A stretch of 64,000 nt of DNA from Abditibacteriota bacterium (GTDB lineage Bacteria > Armatimonadota > UBA5829). The position numbers and the translations under genes were made by a program. The notes under the pieces were generated by a model that worked only from the letters and a program-made list of their open reading frames with translations, ran no database searches and had not been told where the DNA came from. This document shows positions 1 to 9,133 of the stretch, in pieces. Numbering within the stretch: position 1 is the first letter of the stretch; each line of letters opens with the position of its first letter. The stretch spans positions 1-64,000 of the forward strand of contig JAFSVJ010000083.1 in assembly GCA_017445025.1 (NCBI GenBank). Reading direction: 5' to 3'.

Positions 1-671
1 AATTGATCTGAACCTAACAAAGTTCCGTTTTTAAGATCAAATATCCACAATCCGCTTCCCGTTATTTCAGCATGTCCGGACAGAGTATCAATTTTGAAAT
101 AAAAAGTTGATCCGTCATGAAGCTTTTCTCTCATAAGCTCTCTTTCAGTCACCATATGATTTGGCCTAAAAGGACTTTTGACGCTGAAATATACTGTTGC
201 AATATTATCAGCAACTCGAAAAAGCCTGCACTCTAAGGTTATATCCTTATCCTGCAAAGGATTTTTCACCTTTATATACCACAAATCCCCTACTCCCACT
301 TCTTTTTCCGGAAGTGAAAACTGTGCAGAGAGAATTGACTCAGGTAAGTCTATACCTTGATGAAGCTTTTCCGTCAAGCCGGAAACTTTTAAAGATTTGA
401 TATCATTATCAAATTTAAAATCACAAGCTTTTTCAAATATCTTGTTCTCAATATCACTTTTTAAAACCCCTTTGTAAATATCATTTTCCAAAGTAGCTTG
501 ATATGTCACAAGGTTATATCTAAACAAAATATTATCATTCTTTTGACTTCGAATATCATAATCAAAAGTGCAATCTACCTTTTGTGGAATAGATTTATAT
601 TCAAAATTATATTTTTCTCCATAAACCCCAATAGAAAGGATTAAAAGAATTATAATCAAATATTTTTTCAT
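1..671 (-). CDS. Exported protein of unknown function, C-terminus beyond the window
   Basis: On the minus strand an ATG at 671-669 opens a frame that stays open to the window edge (223 codons). The protein starts MKKYLIIILLILSIGVYG, a basic start followed by a hydrophobic stretch, so it is probably secreted or a lipoprotein-like envelope protein. The rest is polar and beta-rich, with a segment reading GVGDLWYIKV near residue 130. I do not recognise a family. The gene lies 48 bases downstream of the prenyl synthase and in the same direction, so the two may be cotranscribed. The missing C-terminus lies to the left of base 1. Confidence 0.72.
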   Translation of the reverse strand, partial: MKKYLIIILLILSIGVYGEKYNFEYKSIPQKVDCTFDYDIRSQKNDNILFRYNLVTYQATLENDIYKGVLKSDIENKIFEKACDFKFDNDIKSLKVSGLTEKLHQGIDLPESILSAQFSLPEKEVGVGDLWYIKVKNPLQDKDITLECRLFRVADNIATVYFSVKSPFRPNHMVTERELMREKLHDGSTFYFKIDTLSGHAEITGSGLWIFDLKNGTLLGSDQ

Positions 672-719
672 AATTTGAGCTTTATTTCGGTTTATGCTTT
701 CAATAATGTGAAACTTTTT

Positions 720-1790
720 TTATTTTTCTCGCATAAGCATATATTCTGCTAAACCTGAAAGATAAGACTTATACTCATTATCGGGAAAAACAGATAGTTT
801 TTCTATGGCTTCATGGGTTAAATTCTCTGCTTTTTGAGAAGTCTTTTCTATAGCACCGGTCTGTTTTATAAGCTCCACGGCTCGACCCGTGTAACCTGCT
901 TTTTGAGGATTTCCGAATATGGATAAAAACTCTTCCTTTTCGCTCTCACTAAAAGTTTCTAAGGCATAAAAAGCTGTTAAAGTCTTCTTTCCTTCAACTA
1001 TATCACTGCCCACAGGCTTCCCTAATTTCTTCTCATCGGCTATAAGACCCAAAACATCATCACGGAGCTGGAAAGCCAAACCTATATTAATAGCAAAATC
1101 ACCTAAAGCCTTAACCTTTTCATTATTCATATCTATAGTATTAAGACCTATCATGGCTCCCATAACAGCCGCATATTTGATTAAAACTCCCGTCTTACCC
1201 CAAATCATTTTATATATCAAATCCGGGTTAATACTTTTAATATCCATATATTCAAATTGGACATCCAAAAGCTCACCTTCTATCAAATTAAGGGCAGTAT
1301 CGGATTCAAGGAGTTTACAGATTTCTATAGCAACCTTAGGATCCACTCCCGCTTTTACACTATCTAAAATCATAGAAACAGAAATACCCTGGAGCATATC
1401 ACCTATTAGAATTGAATAGGTTTCCCCATACTTTTCACTGTCTTTTTTACCCCAAGATTTTTCTGCTTGGGTTTTTCCTATAACATGAACACTGGGGCCC
1501 CCACGACGGGTATCATCATTATCTATTATATCATCATGAATTAAAGTCCAAGTATGACAAGCTTCAAGGCCTGAGGCTGCCGGAATTACTTTTTTAGGAT
1601 CTCCTCCACAGATACCGCAAGACCACATAGCTATGGCAGGGCGAATTCTCTTCCCCCCTCTTGAAAAATAAGCTCGCAAGCCTTGGGATATTTCTTTTAT
1701 ACTATACTTATCAAAATATTCGCAATTATCAATATAAGAATTTATATCATTAACAACCGACATTAAAGCTGATTGTAAACCCTTATCCAT
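720..1790 (-). CDS. Polyprenyl (farnesyl/geranylgeranyl-type) diphosphate synthase
   Basis: This is a trans-isoprenyl diphosphate synthase (356 residues) that condenses IPP with allylic diphosphates, supplying the prenyl precursor for UppS (14736) or quinones. The family signatures are visible: GGKRIRP near residues 45-51, the first Asp-rich motif HDDIIDNDDTRRG near 85-97, a WGKTG segment, and the second Asp-rich motif FQLRDDVLG. Product chain length cannot be read from the sequence with confidence. It is somewhat longer than the usual 290-330 residues. A near-consensus promoter lies 44-72 bases upstream. Family assignment is firm, the specific product is not. Confidence 0.92.
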   Translation of the reverse strand: MDKGLQSALMSVVNDINSYIDNCEYFDKYSIKEISQGLRAYFSRGGKRIRPAIAMWSCGICGGDPKKVIPAASGLEACHTWTLIHDDIIDNDDTRRGGPSVHVIGKTQAEKSWGKKDSEKYGETYSILIGDMLQGISVSMILDSVKAGVDPKVAIEICKLLESDTALNLIEGELLDVQFEYMDIKSINPDLIYKMIWGKTGVLIKYAAVMGAMIGLNTIDMNNEKVKALGDFAINIGLAFQLRDDVLGLIADEKKLGKPVGSDIVEGKKTLTAFYALETFSESEKEEFLSIFGNPQKAGYTGRAVELIKQTGAIEKTSQKAENLTHEAIEKLSVFPDNEYKSYLSGLAEYMLMREK

Positions 1791-1833
1791 TAATCAAACC
1801 TAATATATTTAAATTTTTACACACCTAATATAT

Positions 1834-1862
1834 ATTATACCACAAAATACATTATTTTTCAA
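1834..1862 (-). promoter_or_regulatory. Sigma-70-type promoter for the prenyl synthase
   Basis: On the minus strand TTGAAA (1862-1857) is followed after 17 bases by TATAAT (1839-1834), about 44 bases ahead of the start codon at 1790. The -10 hexamer is perfect and preceded by TGG. The same GGTATAAT form recurs at other promoters in the window. Confidence 0.7.
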
Positions 1863-1890
1863 AATCAATAGATATAGTATTTACCAAACA

Positions 1891-1920
1891 ATAAAAAAAA
1901 TCTTGCATAAAGCAAGATTT
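1891..1920 (-). terminator. Rho-independent terminator after the RING-like/LRR gene
   Basis: A 9-base-pair hairpin (AAATCTTGC, 5-base loop, GCAAGATTT) ends 15 bases past the stop codon at 1935. It runs into a T-rich tract on the minus strand, so it terminates minus-strand transcripts. Confidence 0.8.
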
Positions 1921-1934
1921 ATAATATTTATTTC

Positions 1935-2348
1935 TTAATCCGTATATACTTTTCTTACACCTAAAGGAAAACTGTCCCTTTCACATTTTGTGGAGCGAGA
2001 TAATTCCACTCTTTCTAAATTATCACAACCGGCAAAAACATTTCCCCCCAAATATTCTACACAATTGCCTAATTTTACGGTCCTTAAATTTTTATTATTC
2101 AAAAACGCCCTATCTTCTATCTCTATTTCCACAGTTTCTCTTGGACCATTCTGTTCATAATTAAAATTGACTTCAAAAACAGTATGGCAATTTTCACAGT
2201 TGCAACCGTAAATAGAGCAAACATCTATCTCTTCCCAATACTCTTTATGATAAGGAGCACCACAGGAATTGCATATTACCATATCGTTTTTTACATCAAC
2301 AATACTTGTATGACAATATATGCATATTATATTGGAATTATTTGCCAT
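1935..2348 (-). CDS. RING-like zinc-finger protein fused to a BspA-type leucine-rich repeat
   Basis: The 137-residue protein has two parts. Residues 9-54 carry a cysteine/histidine array, CxxC (9, 12), CxxC (26, 29), His34 and Cys44/49/51/54, with the layout CNSCGAPYHKEYW. This matches the prokaryotic RING-like binuclear treble-clef pattern (CxxC...CxxC...HxxCW), although Tyr-Trp replaces Cys-Trp at the end of that motif. Residues of roughly 73-135 resemble one or two BspA/LRR_5 repeats (AFLNNKNLRTVKLG, VFAGCDNLERVELS). There is no signal peptide, so it should be cytosolic. It probably acts in protein-protein binding; catalytic E3-like activity is not implied. It sits last in a minus-strand run with the cyclophilin and a small zinc protein. 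Confidence 0.7.
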   Translation of the reverse strand: MANNSNIICIYCHTSIVDVKNDMVICNSCGAPYHKEYWEEIDVCSIYGCNCENCHTVFEVNFNYEQNGPRETVEIEIEDRAFLNNKNLRTVKLGNCVEYLGGNVFAGCDNLERVELSRSTKCERDSFPLGVRKVYTD

Positions 2349-2371
2349 TGTATAATCCTATAGATAGAATC

Positions 2372-2581
2372 TTAATTGTAAAATTCACTTGTTAAATGAT
2401 ATTTACCGCAAGATTTGCACTTGTAATAGGTCAAGTCAACTCCTTGATAATATCCCTTCTCTTTGGCAGCTCTGTCTGCTTCACCGGCTGTATTGTAAGT
2501 ATCTTTTCCATTACAACCATTAAAAATAAACATTGCAGCTTTTTTGTCAGAAGTTCTTCGTTTTTTATGTTTAAAGCCCAT
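2372..2581 (-). CDS. Small probable zinc-binding protein
   Basis: A 69-residue basic protein. Its N-terminus is Lys/Arg-rich ([11 protein letters not shown]) and its C-terminus carries [13 protein letters not shown], a CxxC plus His cluster that looks like a half zinc ribbon. Short proteins ending in a CxxCGxxHLTS-like motif occur in bacteria and phages without assigned function. The start overlaps the 3' end of the cyclophilin gene by 11 bases, which suggests translational coupling. The next gene starts 23 bases downstream. Confidence 0.65.
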   Translation of the reverse strand: MGFKHKKRRTSDKKAAMFIFNGCNGKDTYNTAGEADRAAKEKGYYQGVDLTYYKCKSCGKYHLTSEFYN

Positions 2582-3023
2582 TATCGTCTACATCTTCCAC
2601 TGTAACTGTATTCATAAAATCACCTTGACGGAGGTTCATAACTACATCAATTCCTTCAATTACTCTTCCAAAAACTGCATATTGCATATCTAAACCTCTA
2701 CAGTCTCCAAGAGTAATATAAAATTGTGAAGAAGCACTATTAGGCATCATACTTCTTGCCATTGCTACAGCTCCTGCCTCTTTTCCATGGCTTAATTTTG
2801 GTGTAACTTCAAGAGGAATGGTCTTATCACTTCCACCCATTCCGGTTCCTTCCGGATCTCCCCCTTGAATAACAAAACCGGGAACGTATCTGTGAAAAGT
2901 TAAACCATTATAGAATCCCTTTTCTGCCAATTCTATAAAATTACCTGTGGTAATTGGAGCTTCCTCTGTAAAGAGTTTAAATTTTACATAACCTTTAGTG
3001 GTTTCAAGTGTTACAACTTTCAT
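2571..3023 (-). CDS. Cyclophilin-type peptidyl-prolyl cis-trans isomerase
   Basis: A compact 150-residue cyclophilin without signal peptide, so cytosolic. It catalyses cis-trans isomerisation of X-Pro bonds. Diagnostic segments are [15 protein letters not shown] (catalytic-site FHR..P.F..QGGDP), GTGMGG, and [11 protein letters not shown] for the substrate groove. The C-terminal part reads [13 protein letters not shown], also typical. The start is four bases after the ruvC stop, so the two form one transcription unit with the downstream small zinc protein. It is close to the minimal length of bacterial single-domain cyclophilins. Confidence 0.95.
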   Translation of the reverse strand: MKVVTLETTKGYVKFKLFTEEAPITTGNFIELAEKGFYNGLTFHRYVPGFVIQGGDPEGTGMGGSDKTIPLEVTPKLSHGKEAGAVAMARSMMPNSASSQFYITLGDCRGLDMQYAVFGRVIEGIDVVMNLRQGDFMNTVTVEDVDDNGL

Positions 3024-3027
3024 TTTA

Positions 3028-3522
3028 TTATCCTTTATTTTTCAAATTATTTATTTTATAATTATGACTGTGGGTAATGGCAACAGCCAAAGCATCAGCA
3101 GCATCATCAGGCTTTGGAGTTTCTTTCATATTTAAAATCTTTGGCACCATATATTGAATCTGCTTTTTTTCCGCATTGCCATAACCCACCACTGTCTGTT
3201 TAACTTGAATTGGAGTATATTCAATAATAGGCAAATTTTTCTGAACTAAAGCAAGACTTAAAACTCCGCAAGCTTTAGCTACTCCGATTCCGGTTGTTGT
3301 ATTTGTGTTAAAGAAAAGTTTTTCCATGGCTGCTTCATCAGGCCCATATTCATTTAAAAGCCCCATTAACTCAGTATACAAATCTAACAAACGTTTCTCA
3401 GCACTTTTCTTTGGACTGGTTGTTATAACTCCATAGTCTACCAAAATATTATTTGAATTTACAACATCAATTATACCGTAGCCCACAATGGCATATCCGG
3501 GATCTATTCCTATAATTCTCAT
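3028..3522 (-). CDS. ruvC: Holliday junction resolvase RuvC
   Basis: RuvC (164 residues) cleaves Holliday junctions symmetrically with RuvAB during recombination repair. The four acidic catalytic residues sit where expected: Asp7 in IGIDPG, Glu67 in AAMEKLFF, and Asp140 and Asp143 in [11 protein letters not shown]. The [14 protein letters not shown] segment is also typical. No ruvA or ruvB is present in this window. The gene follows the DUF4838 gene by 20 bases and precedes the cyclophilin by four. Confidence 0.96.
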   Translation of the reverse strand: MRIIGIDPGYAIVGYGIIDVVNSNNILVDYGVITTSPKKSAEKRLLDLYTELMGLLNEYGPDEAAMEKLFFNTNTTTGIGVAKACGVLSLALVQKNLPIIEYTPIQVKQTVVGYGNAEKKQIQYMVPKILNMKETPKPDDAADALAVAITHSHNYKINNLKNKG

Positions 3523-3542
3523 AACAATATTCTCTGATAAAA

Positions 3543-5792
3543 CTACCTTGGTATTACAAAAAATCTATCTACATAAACTCCATCACAGGAATCTTCTTCT
3601 GTGCCACCTATCCAAAAATACTCTGTAATGTCATAATCATCCCTATTTATTGTATATATATAAGCATCTTTATATTCATTATCTAAAGTATCGTCAGCAT
3701 ACAATACTTTTTCAAATATAAACTTCTTTCTTGTAGGTGAATAAAATCCACATTTTAATGCAGGTCTATGGTCTTTTCCGTTGACAACTCTATATGTTAA
3801 ATATACATCAGCAGTAGTCCAATTTCTATGAGCAAGGTCGTATAGGGCCTTTTCGGAATACCACCATTTTGTATTTGGATTATAGGAAATAACAATACCG
3901 TCAGATGCTTTAGAGTCTTCCGAGAAGTGCAATTTATCTCCTTCGGGATAATAATTTTTAAAAGCCTTTGCCTCATATTCAAACCACATATCTTCATCTA
4001 AATCTTTACAAATATCCGGTATTTTTTCTGATTTAATGTTAGTAGATATAAAATAAGGTCCGTCTTCATAAGGATCTCTCTCTGCCCAAGAAACAACACC
4101 TTCAGCTTTTCTGTATTCATCTAAAAGAGGTAAAAAATCCTTCATATCTATTCGCAAACAGCCGGATTTTATTATTTCATCTTGCATTTTAATATCAGAC
4201 ACAAAGACTCCTGCCTGCAAACATAAAAGGTCAAATAAAACCCTATCATAATACTTCTTTTGATCCTTTACTTTATCAAGAGCTTTATTAAATTGTTCAA
4301 AAGCAAAAACCCAGTCCTCAAGAGTATAATAATAGTTATTTCCCATATAAATAGGAAGCAATATAAAATCATTATCCCTAAAAGGCCTATCCAACTCTTT
4401 CATACATAAATATAAATCTTTCCATGCATCACCATAATATGCTTTAAAGAAATCTATTGATTCTTCATCAAAATCTAAATAAGGATCCCACAAAAGTTTT
4501 GAAATAATATATCTTTTATAATGACCAAAGAAAGAATTTTTATTTTCATAATCTCCTTCATTAAATACGGCTACAACATTATTTTTATGAAAAATTTGCA
4601 TATTTCTTTGCTGAACTTGAAAATCAGGATGAGGAATAAGATAATTTGAATAATTATTGGAATAATCCCAAATAAATAAATTCTTTGCAATAGAACTCCA
4701 ACCTTTTAAATCGTCATAAAAAGATTTGTTTGTAATAGCATCAAAAGGACGAGCAAAATCACATTCAATAGAACACAAACGAATAATCACATTATCATCA
4801 GGTTTCACTCCGCCAAGAGGTAAAGATCTGGTGTATTGGTAGGCAAATGTTTCAACATATCTATCGGGATATACTTTCTTAACCTCTTTGGCTACTTTAT
4901 TAATAAAATTAATTAAAACTCCGCTTTGACCATACTTTTCAGCTGCAACTTTGCACTTTTCACAAGTGCAATACTCTTGATTATCGTTTTGAGTGCAAGA
5001 GATTATTTTATCTTCCGGATTATTCTTCATGGTCTCCAAAACATTTTTAATAAACTCTTTTGTCATATCCTCATTTGTTAAACAAGGTTGAGCATAACTT
5101 AATACTCTTTTTCCATCCCTTTCAGCGAACCATTCCGGATGCTCCGGTCCGTATATTTCAGGATTCATAAGATTATTAAATGTATGACAAAAACCTGTTA
5201 AAACCACATGACCGCCCAATTCCTTTGGAACAGGGTTGTTTTGACCGTTTAATTTTAGTTTTAAATTATACTCCCAAACATAATTATTTGATGCCCAATT
5301 GGTTTCACGAGAAAAAAATGGAGGAACAAACTTAATATTCAAATTCTGACAAGAAATATTTTGACTTTTTGGTATATGATCCTCAGTAGGAATTATATAT
5401 TTAACACCACATTGATCCTCTAAAAAAGTATAAACAGCGTATAGAGTTCCGCTATTATGACCTGCCAAGATTAGATTCTTATTGCTTGCTTTTATCAAAA
5501 TACCGTCACTTTTTAAGGATTGCCAATCAAACTTTCCTTTTAACACTAAATCAGCTGATTTTTGACCTATAAAAACATTCTGACCTTTAGTAATTTTATC
5601 AGAAACAGGTAGTGTAGCACCGGAAATTTCTTTTACATATTTAATTAATTCATCTTTAGCATAAATATCAATGTATTCGGCATCTTTAGGAATTATAACA
5701 GTAGCTTTTGGCTCACCATTAATAACCAAATCAAAGGCGAATATACCTGTTGACAGGACAATCAAAAACAAAATAACAAAAATCTTTTTCAT
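3543..5792 (-). CDS. Secreted DUF4838-family protein, probable glycoside-hydrolase-like
   Basis: A 749-residue exported protein. Residues 1-19 form a signal peptide (MKKIFVILFLIVLSTGIFA). Next comes a GH20 N-terminal-like alpha/beta domain (AKDELIKYVKEISGATLPV). The region around residues 190-430 resembles DUF4838, with PEWFAERDGKR, QPCLTNEDM, and a cysteine motif CTCEKCK after SCTQND. The C-terminal 150 residues are beta-rich and may bind carbohydrate. DUF4838 proteins recur in polysaccharide-utilisation loci but their reaction is not established. A clean Shine-Dalgarno (TAGGAG) precedes the ATG. A 322-base repeat-filled gap upstream separates it from lon, so it probably has its own promoter. 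Confidence 0.85.
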   Translation of the reverse strand: MKKIFVILFLIVLSTGIFAFDLVINGEPKATVIIPKDAEYIDIYAKDELIKYVKEISGATLPVSDKITKGQNVFIGQKSADLVLKGKFDWQSLKSDGILIKASNKNLILAGHNSGTLYAVYTFLEDQCGVKYIIPTEDHIPKSQNISCQNLNIKFVPPFFSRETNWASNNYVWEYNLKLKLNGQNNPVPKELGGHVVLTGFCHTFNNLMNPEIYGPEHPEWFAERDGKRVLSYAQPCLTNEDMTKEFIKNVLETMKNNPEDKIISCTQNDNQEYCTCEKCKVAAEKYGQSGVLINFINKVAKEVKKVYPDRYVETFAYQYTRSLPLGGVKPDDNVIIRLCSIECDFARPFDAITNKSFYDDLKGWSSIAKNLFIWDYSNNYSNYLIPHPDFQVQQRNMQIFHKNNVVAVFNEGDYENKNSFFGHYKRYIISKLLWDPYLDFDEESIDFFKAYYGDAWKDLYLCMKELDRPFRDNDFILLPIYMGNNYYYTLEDWVFAFEQFNKALDKVKDQKKYYDRVLFDLLCLQAGVFVSDIKMQDEIIKSGCLRIDMKDFLPLLDEYRKAEGVVSWAERDPYEDGPYFISTNIKSEKIPDICKDLDEDMWFEYEAKAFKNYYPEGDKLHFSEDSKASDGIVISYNPNTKWWYSEKALYDLAHRNWTTADVYLTYRVVNGKDHRPALKCGFYSPTRKKFIFEKVLYADDTLDNEYKDAYIYTINRDDYDITEYFWIGGTEEDSCDGVYVDRFFVIPR

Positions 5793-6114
5793 AACAACTC
5801 CTAAAAAAATGAATAATTAATAATTAATAATGAATAATGAATAATGAATAATTTAATGATGAATGCACAATATTTTTGCGGGCAACATAATTTTAAGGGA
5901 CATCTACAAAATATAGAATTCCATCCCCCCGTCAGTCCGTCGGACTGCCACCCCCCAACCTTACGGTTAGGGGGACAGAATGTATACAATAGCCAGCCTT
6001 AATTATAGACCCAGCCAACCAATGTGGTGCAAAGCACCACGATCATTATGCATTATGCATTAATTATGCATTGTGCATTATGCATTATTCATTAAATTTG
6101 CATCGCAAATTTAA
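5793..6114. repeat. Composite intergenic repeat block between lon and the DUF4838 gene
   Basis: No gene is supported here. From left to right: AATAATGA-type short tandem repeats (about 5811-5855); a C/G-run hairpin repeat at 5916-5978 (CCATCCCCCCGTCAG ... GGGGGACAG with an internal GTCCGTCGGAC-type stem); a GTGGTGC...GCACCAC hairpin at about 6022-6039 inside a module seen at several other sites; ATGCATTA-type repeats at about 6045-6095; and an AAATTTGC...GCAAATTT palindrome just before the lon stop. Each component recurs elsewhere in the window, in both orientations. Confidence 0.8.
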
Positions 6115-8526
6115 CTACTTACTTATCGCCAAATCAAAAGCTTCATGAACATCATCAACATAGTGGACATTTAACTTTTCAAGAATTTGAGGAGGAACAT
6201 CTTCATTAACATCTTTCATATTAGCCTTAGGCACTATTACATCCTTAATACCAACTCTTGAAGCAGCAAGAAGTTTCTCCTTAACTCCACCAATAGGAAG
6301 AACTTTTCCTCTTAAAGTAAGCTCACCTGTCATAGACAATCTGTTTGTGGCTTTTTTGTTTGTCAAAAGAGATAAAATAGCACATGCAAGGGTTATTCCG
6401 GCACTGGGACCATCCTTTGGAGTTGCTCCGGCGGGGACATGAATATGAATATCTATATTATCATAGAAATTAGGTGATAGTCCCAAAGATTCCGCATTAG
6501 CTTTTATGTAGGAGTAAGCTATTTGAGCAGATTCCTTCATAACATCTCCCAATTGACCTGTCACCTGAAGGTTTCCTTTTCCTGCCATTTTTGTAGCTTC
6601 AATATACAAAATATCTCCGCCTGCCATAGTCCAAGCCATACCTACCATTACACCCGGTATCTTTACTCTGTCATCAAGTTCTTCCGTCACAAATCTGGGA
6701 GCACCTAAATATTCCTGAACCTTTTTCTTATTAATCTTAACAACACTATCTACTTCACCTTCTGCCCAAAGACGAGCTGTTTTTCGACAAACTGAAGCTA
6801 TTTTTCGCTCTAAAGTTCTGACACCGGCTTCCCTTGTAAAGGACCTTATTATCTCCAAAATACCTTCTTTTACAAAAGAAATGTGCTGTTTTGTAAGACC
6901 GTGTTCTTCAAGTTGCTTGGGAATAAGGTGTCTTTTGGCTATTTCATACTTTTCTTCTTCAGTATAACCGGAAAGCTCCAATATTTCCATTCTGTCTCTC
7001 AAAGGACCGCTTATGGTTTCAAGAGTGTTTGCTGTAGTGACAAAGAATACCTTACTTAAATCATAAGTGACTTCAATATAATGATCCCTGAAAGATGAGT
7101 TTTGTTCAGGATCTAAAACTTCCAACAAAGCACTTGCCGGATCTCCTCTCATATCACTGTTAAGTTTATCAATCTCATCTAACATAAACAGAGGATTACA
7201 GGTTTCGGCTCTCTTCATCCCCTGAATAATTTGTCCGGGTAATGCCCCTATATAAGTTCTTCTATGACCTCTTATTTCCGCTTCATCACGAACACCACCC
7301 AAAGATATTCTCACAAATTTTCTGCCTATAGCATTGGCAATAGACTTTCCAAGTGATGTTTTACCAACTCCGGGAGGTCCCACAAGACATAATATGGGGT
7401 GTCTGGCACCTTTATCTTTCTTAAACTTAACCACAGAAAGATATTCTAAAATTCTATCCTTAATATCTTCCAAACCATAGTGGTCTCTGTCAAGAGATTT
7501 TTTAACTTCCTTGATATCTATATTTTCTTCTGTATATTTATTCCAAGGTAAACTTAAAAGCCAATCTATATAGGTCATAGCCACTGTATACTCAGGAGAT
7601 GCAGGATTAATTCGCTCAAGTCTTGACAATTCTTTTCTTGCTTGCTTGTCCGCTTCCGGAGGCATGTGAGCGTCTTCTATTTTCTTTTCAATGGCTTCCA
7701 ACTCATTTTCCGGGTCAACAAAATCTCCCAACTCTCTCTTAATGGCTTTTATTTGCTCTCTTAAAAAGTATTCCTTTTGAGATTTGCTTATTTCACCGTG
7801 GGCATCATGTTGAATCTTTGCACCCAACTCGAACAATTCAACTTCCCGTAAAATACAAGATAAAACCTTGCTCATTCTCTTTCTGATACCCCGAGTTTCA
7901 AGTATATCTTGTTTTACAGAAATATCAAGAGGCAAATGAAGAGCTATGGTATCGGTCAAAACATCAAATTCAGTAAAATTCAAAGGAATCCCTGCCAGTT
8001 CCTCAGGCATATTATTATTGGCCTTAACATAGGTCTGCCATGCAGAACTTAATTGTCTCTTTAAAGCTTCCATCTCTATATCTTGACGAGAAGTATAATC
8101 TATTTCATCGTCAATAACTTCAACTTTGGCTGTTATGTAAGGAGAAACGGTCAAAATTTCCTTTATTCTAACTCTTCTCAAACCTTGAACAATAACTCTC
8201 TGCTCACGGGGTAATCTCATTAGTGAATGAATAATGGAAACTACTCCCACTGGTTCAACTTCTTTATTATTATCATCACCTTTCTTTAAATGAAGACCTA
8301 TAATTTTATCATCAATTACAGCATCATCAATTACTTGCATGGAGCTTTTTCTGTCAACCAAAAGAGGCATAAGAACTTTAGGATACATACAAGTATCTCT
8401 CATAGGGATAATTTTTATTATTTTATCGTTAAGATCTATATTAAAGATATTGTTATTATCTTGAACATTATCAGTTTTTTCATTTTCAAAAAATATTGGG
8501 ATACCATTTCCGTTTTTTTCGTTCAT
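6115..8526 (-). CDS. lon: ATP-dependent protease La (Lon)
   Basis: Full-length Lon (803 residues) degrades misfolded and regulatory proteins in the cytosol. Domain order is an N-terminal LON substrate-binding domain (about 35-230), a coiled-coil region, an AAA+ domain with Walker A GPPGVGKT at 383-390 and Walker B LFMLDEIDKL, then the C-terminal protease domain. The catalytic dyad is Ser708 (DGPSAG) and Lys751 (GGVKEK). It starts 10 bases after hsp20, so the two probably form a heat-shock operon. I saw no CIRCE-type inverted repeat upstream. Confidence 0.98.
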   Translation of the reverse strand: MNEKNGNGIPIFFENEKTDNVQDNNNIFNIDLNDKIIKIIPMRDTCMYPKVLMPLLVDRKSSMQVIDDAVIDDKIIGLHLKKGDDNNKEVEPVGVVSIIHSLMRLPREQRVIVQGLRRVRIKEILTVSPYITAKVEVIDDEIDYTSRQDIEMEALKRQLSSAWQTYVKANNNMPEELAGIPLNFTEFDVLTDTIALHLPLDISVKQDILETRGIRKRMSKVLSCILREVELFELGAKIQHDAHGEISKSQKEYFLREQIKAIKRELGDFVDPENELEAIEKKIEDAHMPPEADKQARKELSRLERINPASPEYTVAMTYIDWLLSLPWNKYTEENIDIKEVKKSLDRDHYGLEDIKDRILEYLSVVKFKKDKGARHPILCLVGPPGVGKTSLGKSIANAIGRKFVRISLGGVRDEAEIRGHRRTYIGALPGQIIQGMKRAETCNPLFMLDEIDKLNSDMRGDPASALLEVLDPEQNSSFRDHYIEVTYDLSKVFFVTTANTLETISGPLRDRMEILELSGYTEEEKYEIAKRHLIPKQLEEHGLTKQHISFVKEGILEIIRSFTREAGVRTLERKIASVCRKTARLWAEGEVDSVVKINKKKVQEYLGAPRFVTEELDDRVKIPGVMVGMAWTMAGGDILYIEATKMAGKGNLQVTGQLGDVMKESAQIAYSYIKANAESLGLSPNFYDNIDIHIHVPAGATPKDGPSAGITLACAILSLLTNKKATNRLSMTGELTLRGKVLPIGGVKEKLLAASRVGIKDVIVPKANMKDVNEDVPPQILEKLNVHYVDDVHEAFDLAISK

Positions 8527-8536
8527 TTAACCCTCC

Positions 8537-8935
8537 TTAGTCCTCTATTTTAATACTCATGGGTTTATTCTTTATACTTTTTGCCAATTTCACTATAAGC
8601 ATACCATCTTTATACTTTGCATTAATCTCATTTCTGTCTATAATCACATTATTGGGAAGATCTATATCCGTATCAAACATTCCATATACTATTTGCATTT
8701 GATGATAGTGTATTTTTTCTTCTTCTGTATCATCGTCATTTCGGACACCCTTCACATTCAGGCTTCTGTTATCATTAGAGAGAGTTATCTCCACATTATT
8801 TGGATTTAGCCCACTAACCTCAAGTTTTATTACAACATATTTCTCTGTTTCATATATATCACATTTAGGGTCCCAAGCCCTATCACTGTTTATATTAAAC
8901 ATATCAAAAAATAAATCATCGGGAAATTTTCTCAT
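8537..8935 (-). CDS. Small heat-shock protein, Hsp20/alpha-crystallin family
   Basis: A 132-residue holdase-type chaperone that binds unfolding proteins. The alpha-crystallin domain spans about residues 20-120: KCDIYETEKYVVIKLEVSG, the ITLSNDNRSLNVKG strands, and the closing AKYKDGMLIVKLAK (the GxLxIxxPK-like motif with Ala for Pro). The C-terminal IxI-like anchor is MSIKIED. A strong Shine-Dalgarno (AGGAGGGG) precedes the ATG. It is followed after 10 bases by lon, so chaperone and protease are made together. Confidence 0.92.
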   Translation of the reverse strand: MRKFPDDLFFDMFNINSDRAWDPKCDIYETEKYVVIKLEVSGLNPNNVEITLSNDNRSLNVKGVRNDDDTEEEKIHYHQMQIVYGMFDTDIDLPNNVIIDRNEINAKYKDGMLIVKLAKSIKNKPMSIKIED

Positions 8936-9133
8936 AATCCCCTCCTAAATATAAAAACCACAATAAAATATACGCAAAAATAAAAAATAAGTTTCCTAAA
9001 CCATCAAATCCGGCTCGTAAAATTAGAGCCCCCAAACCTTTATGGAGCAATAGCTTCAAGATAATTGTGCATTAAGCATTAATTATATGATTAGTAATTT
9101 GAATAAATTAAATATACCGCCGGCAAATTTAAA
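8936..9133. other. Intergenic region with no gene, probable hsp20 promoter region
   Basis: AT-rich gap between the hsp20 start and the end of the epimerase gene. It contains a short AAGCATTAATTA-type repeat and a CCGCCGGCAAATTT fragment that resembles the palindromic ends of other intergenic repeats here. No convincing ORF, strong hairpin or CIRCE element was seen. Confidence 0.5.

Noticed and set aside
5801-5989. A 62-codon minus-strand frame upstream of the DUF4838 gene
   Set aside because: It lies wholly inside repeat sequence (C/G-run hairpin and AATAATGA units) and has an atypical composition.
8936-9133. CIRCE/HrcA operator upstream of hsp20
   Set aside because: No TTAGCACTC/GAGTGCTAA-type inverted repeat is present.
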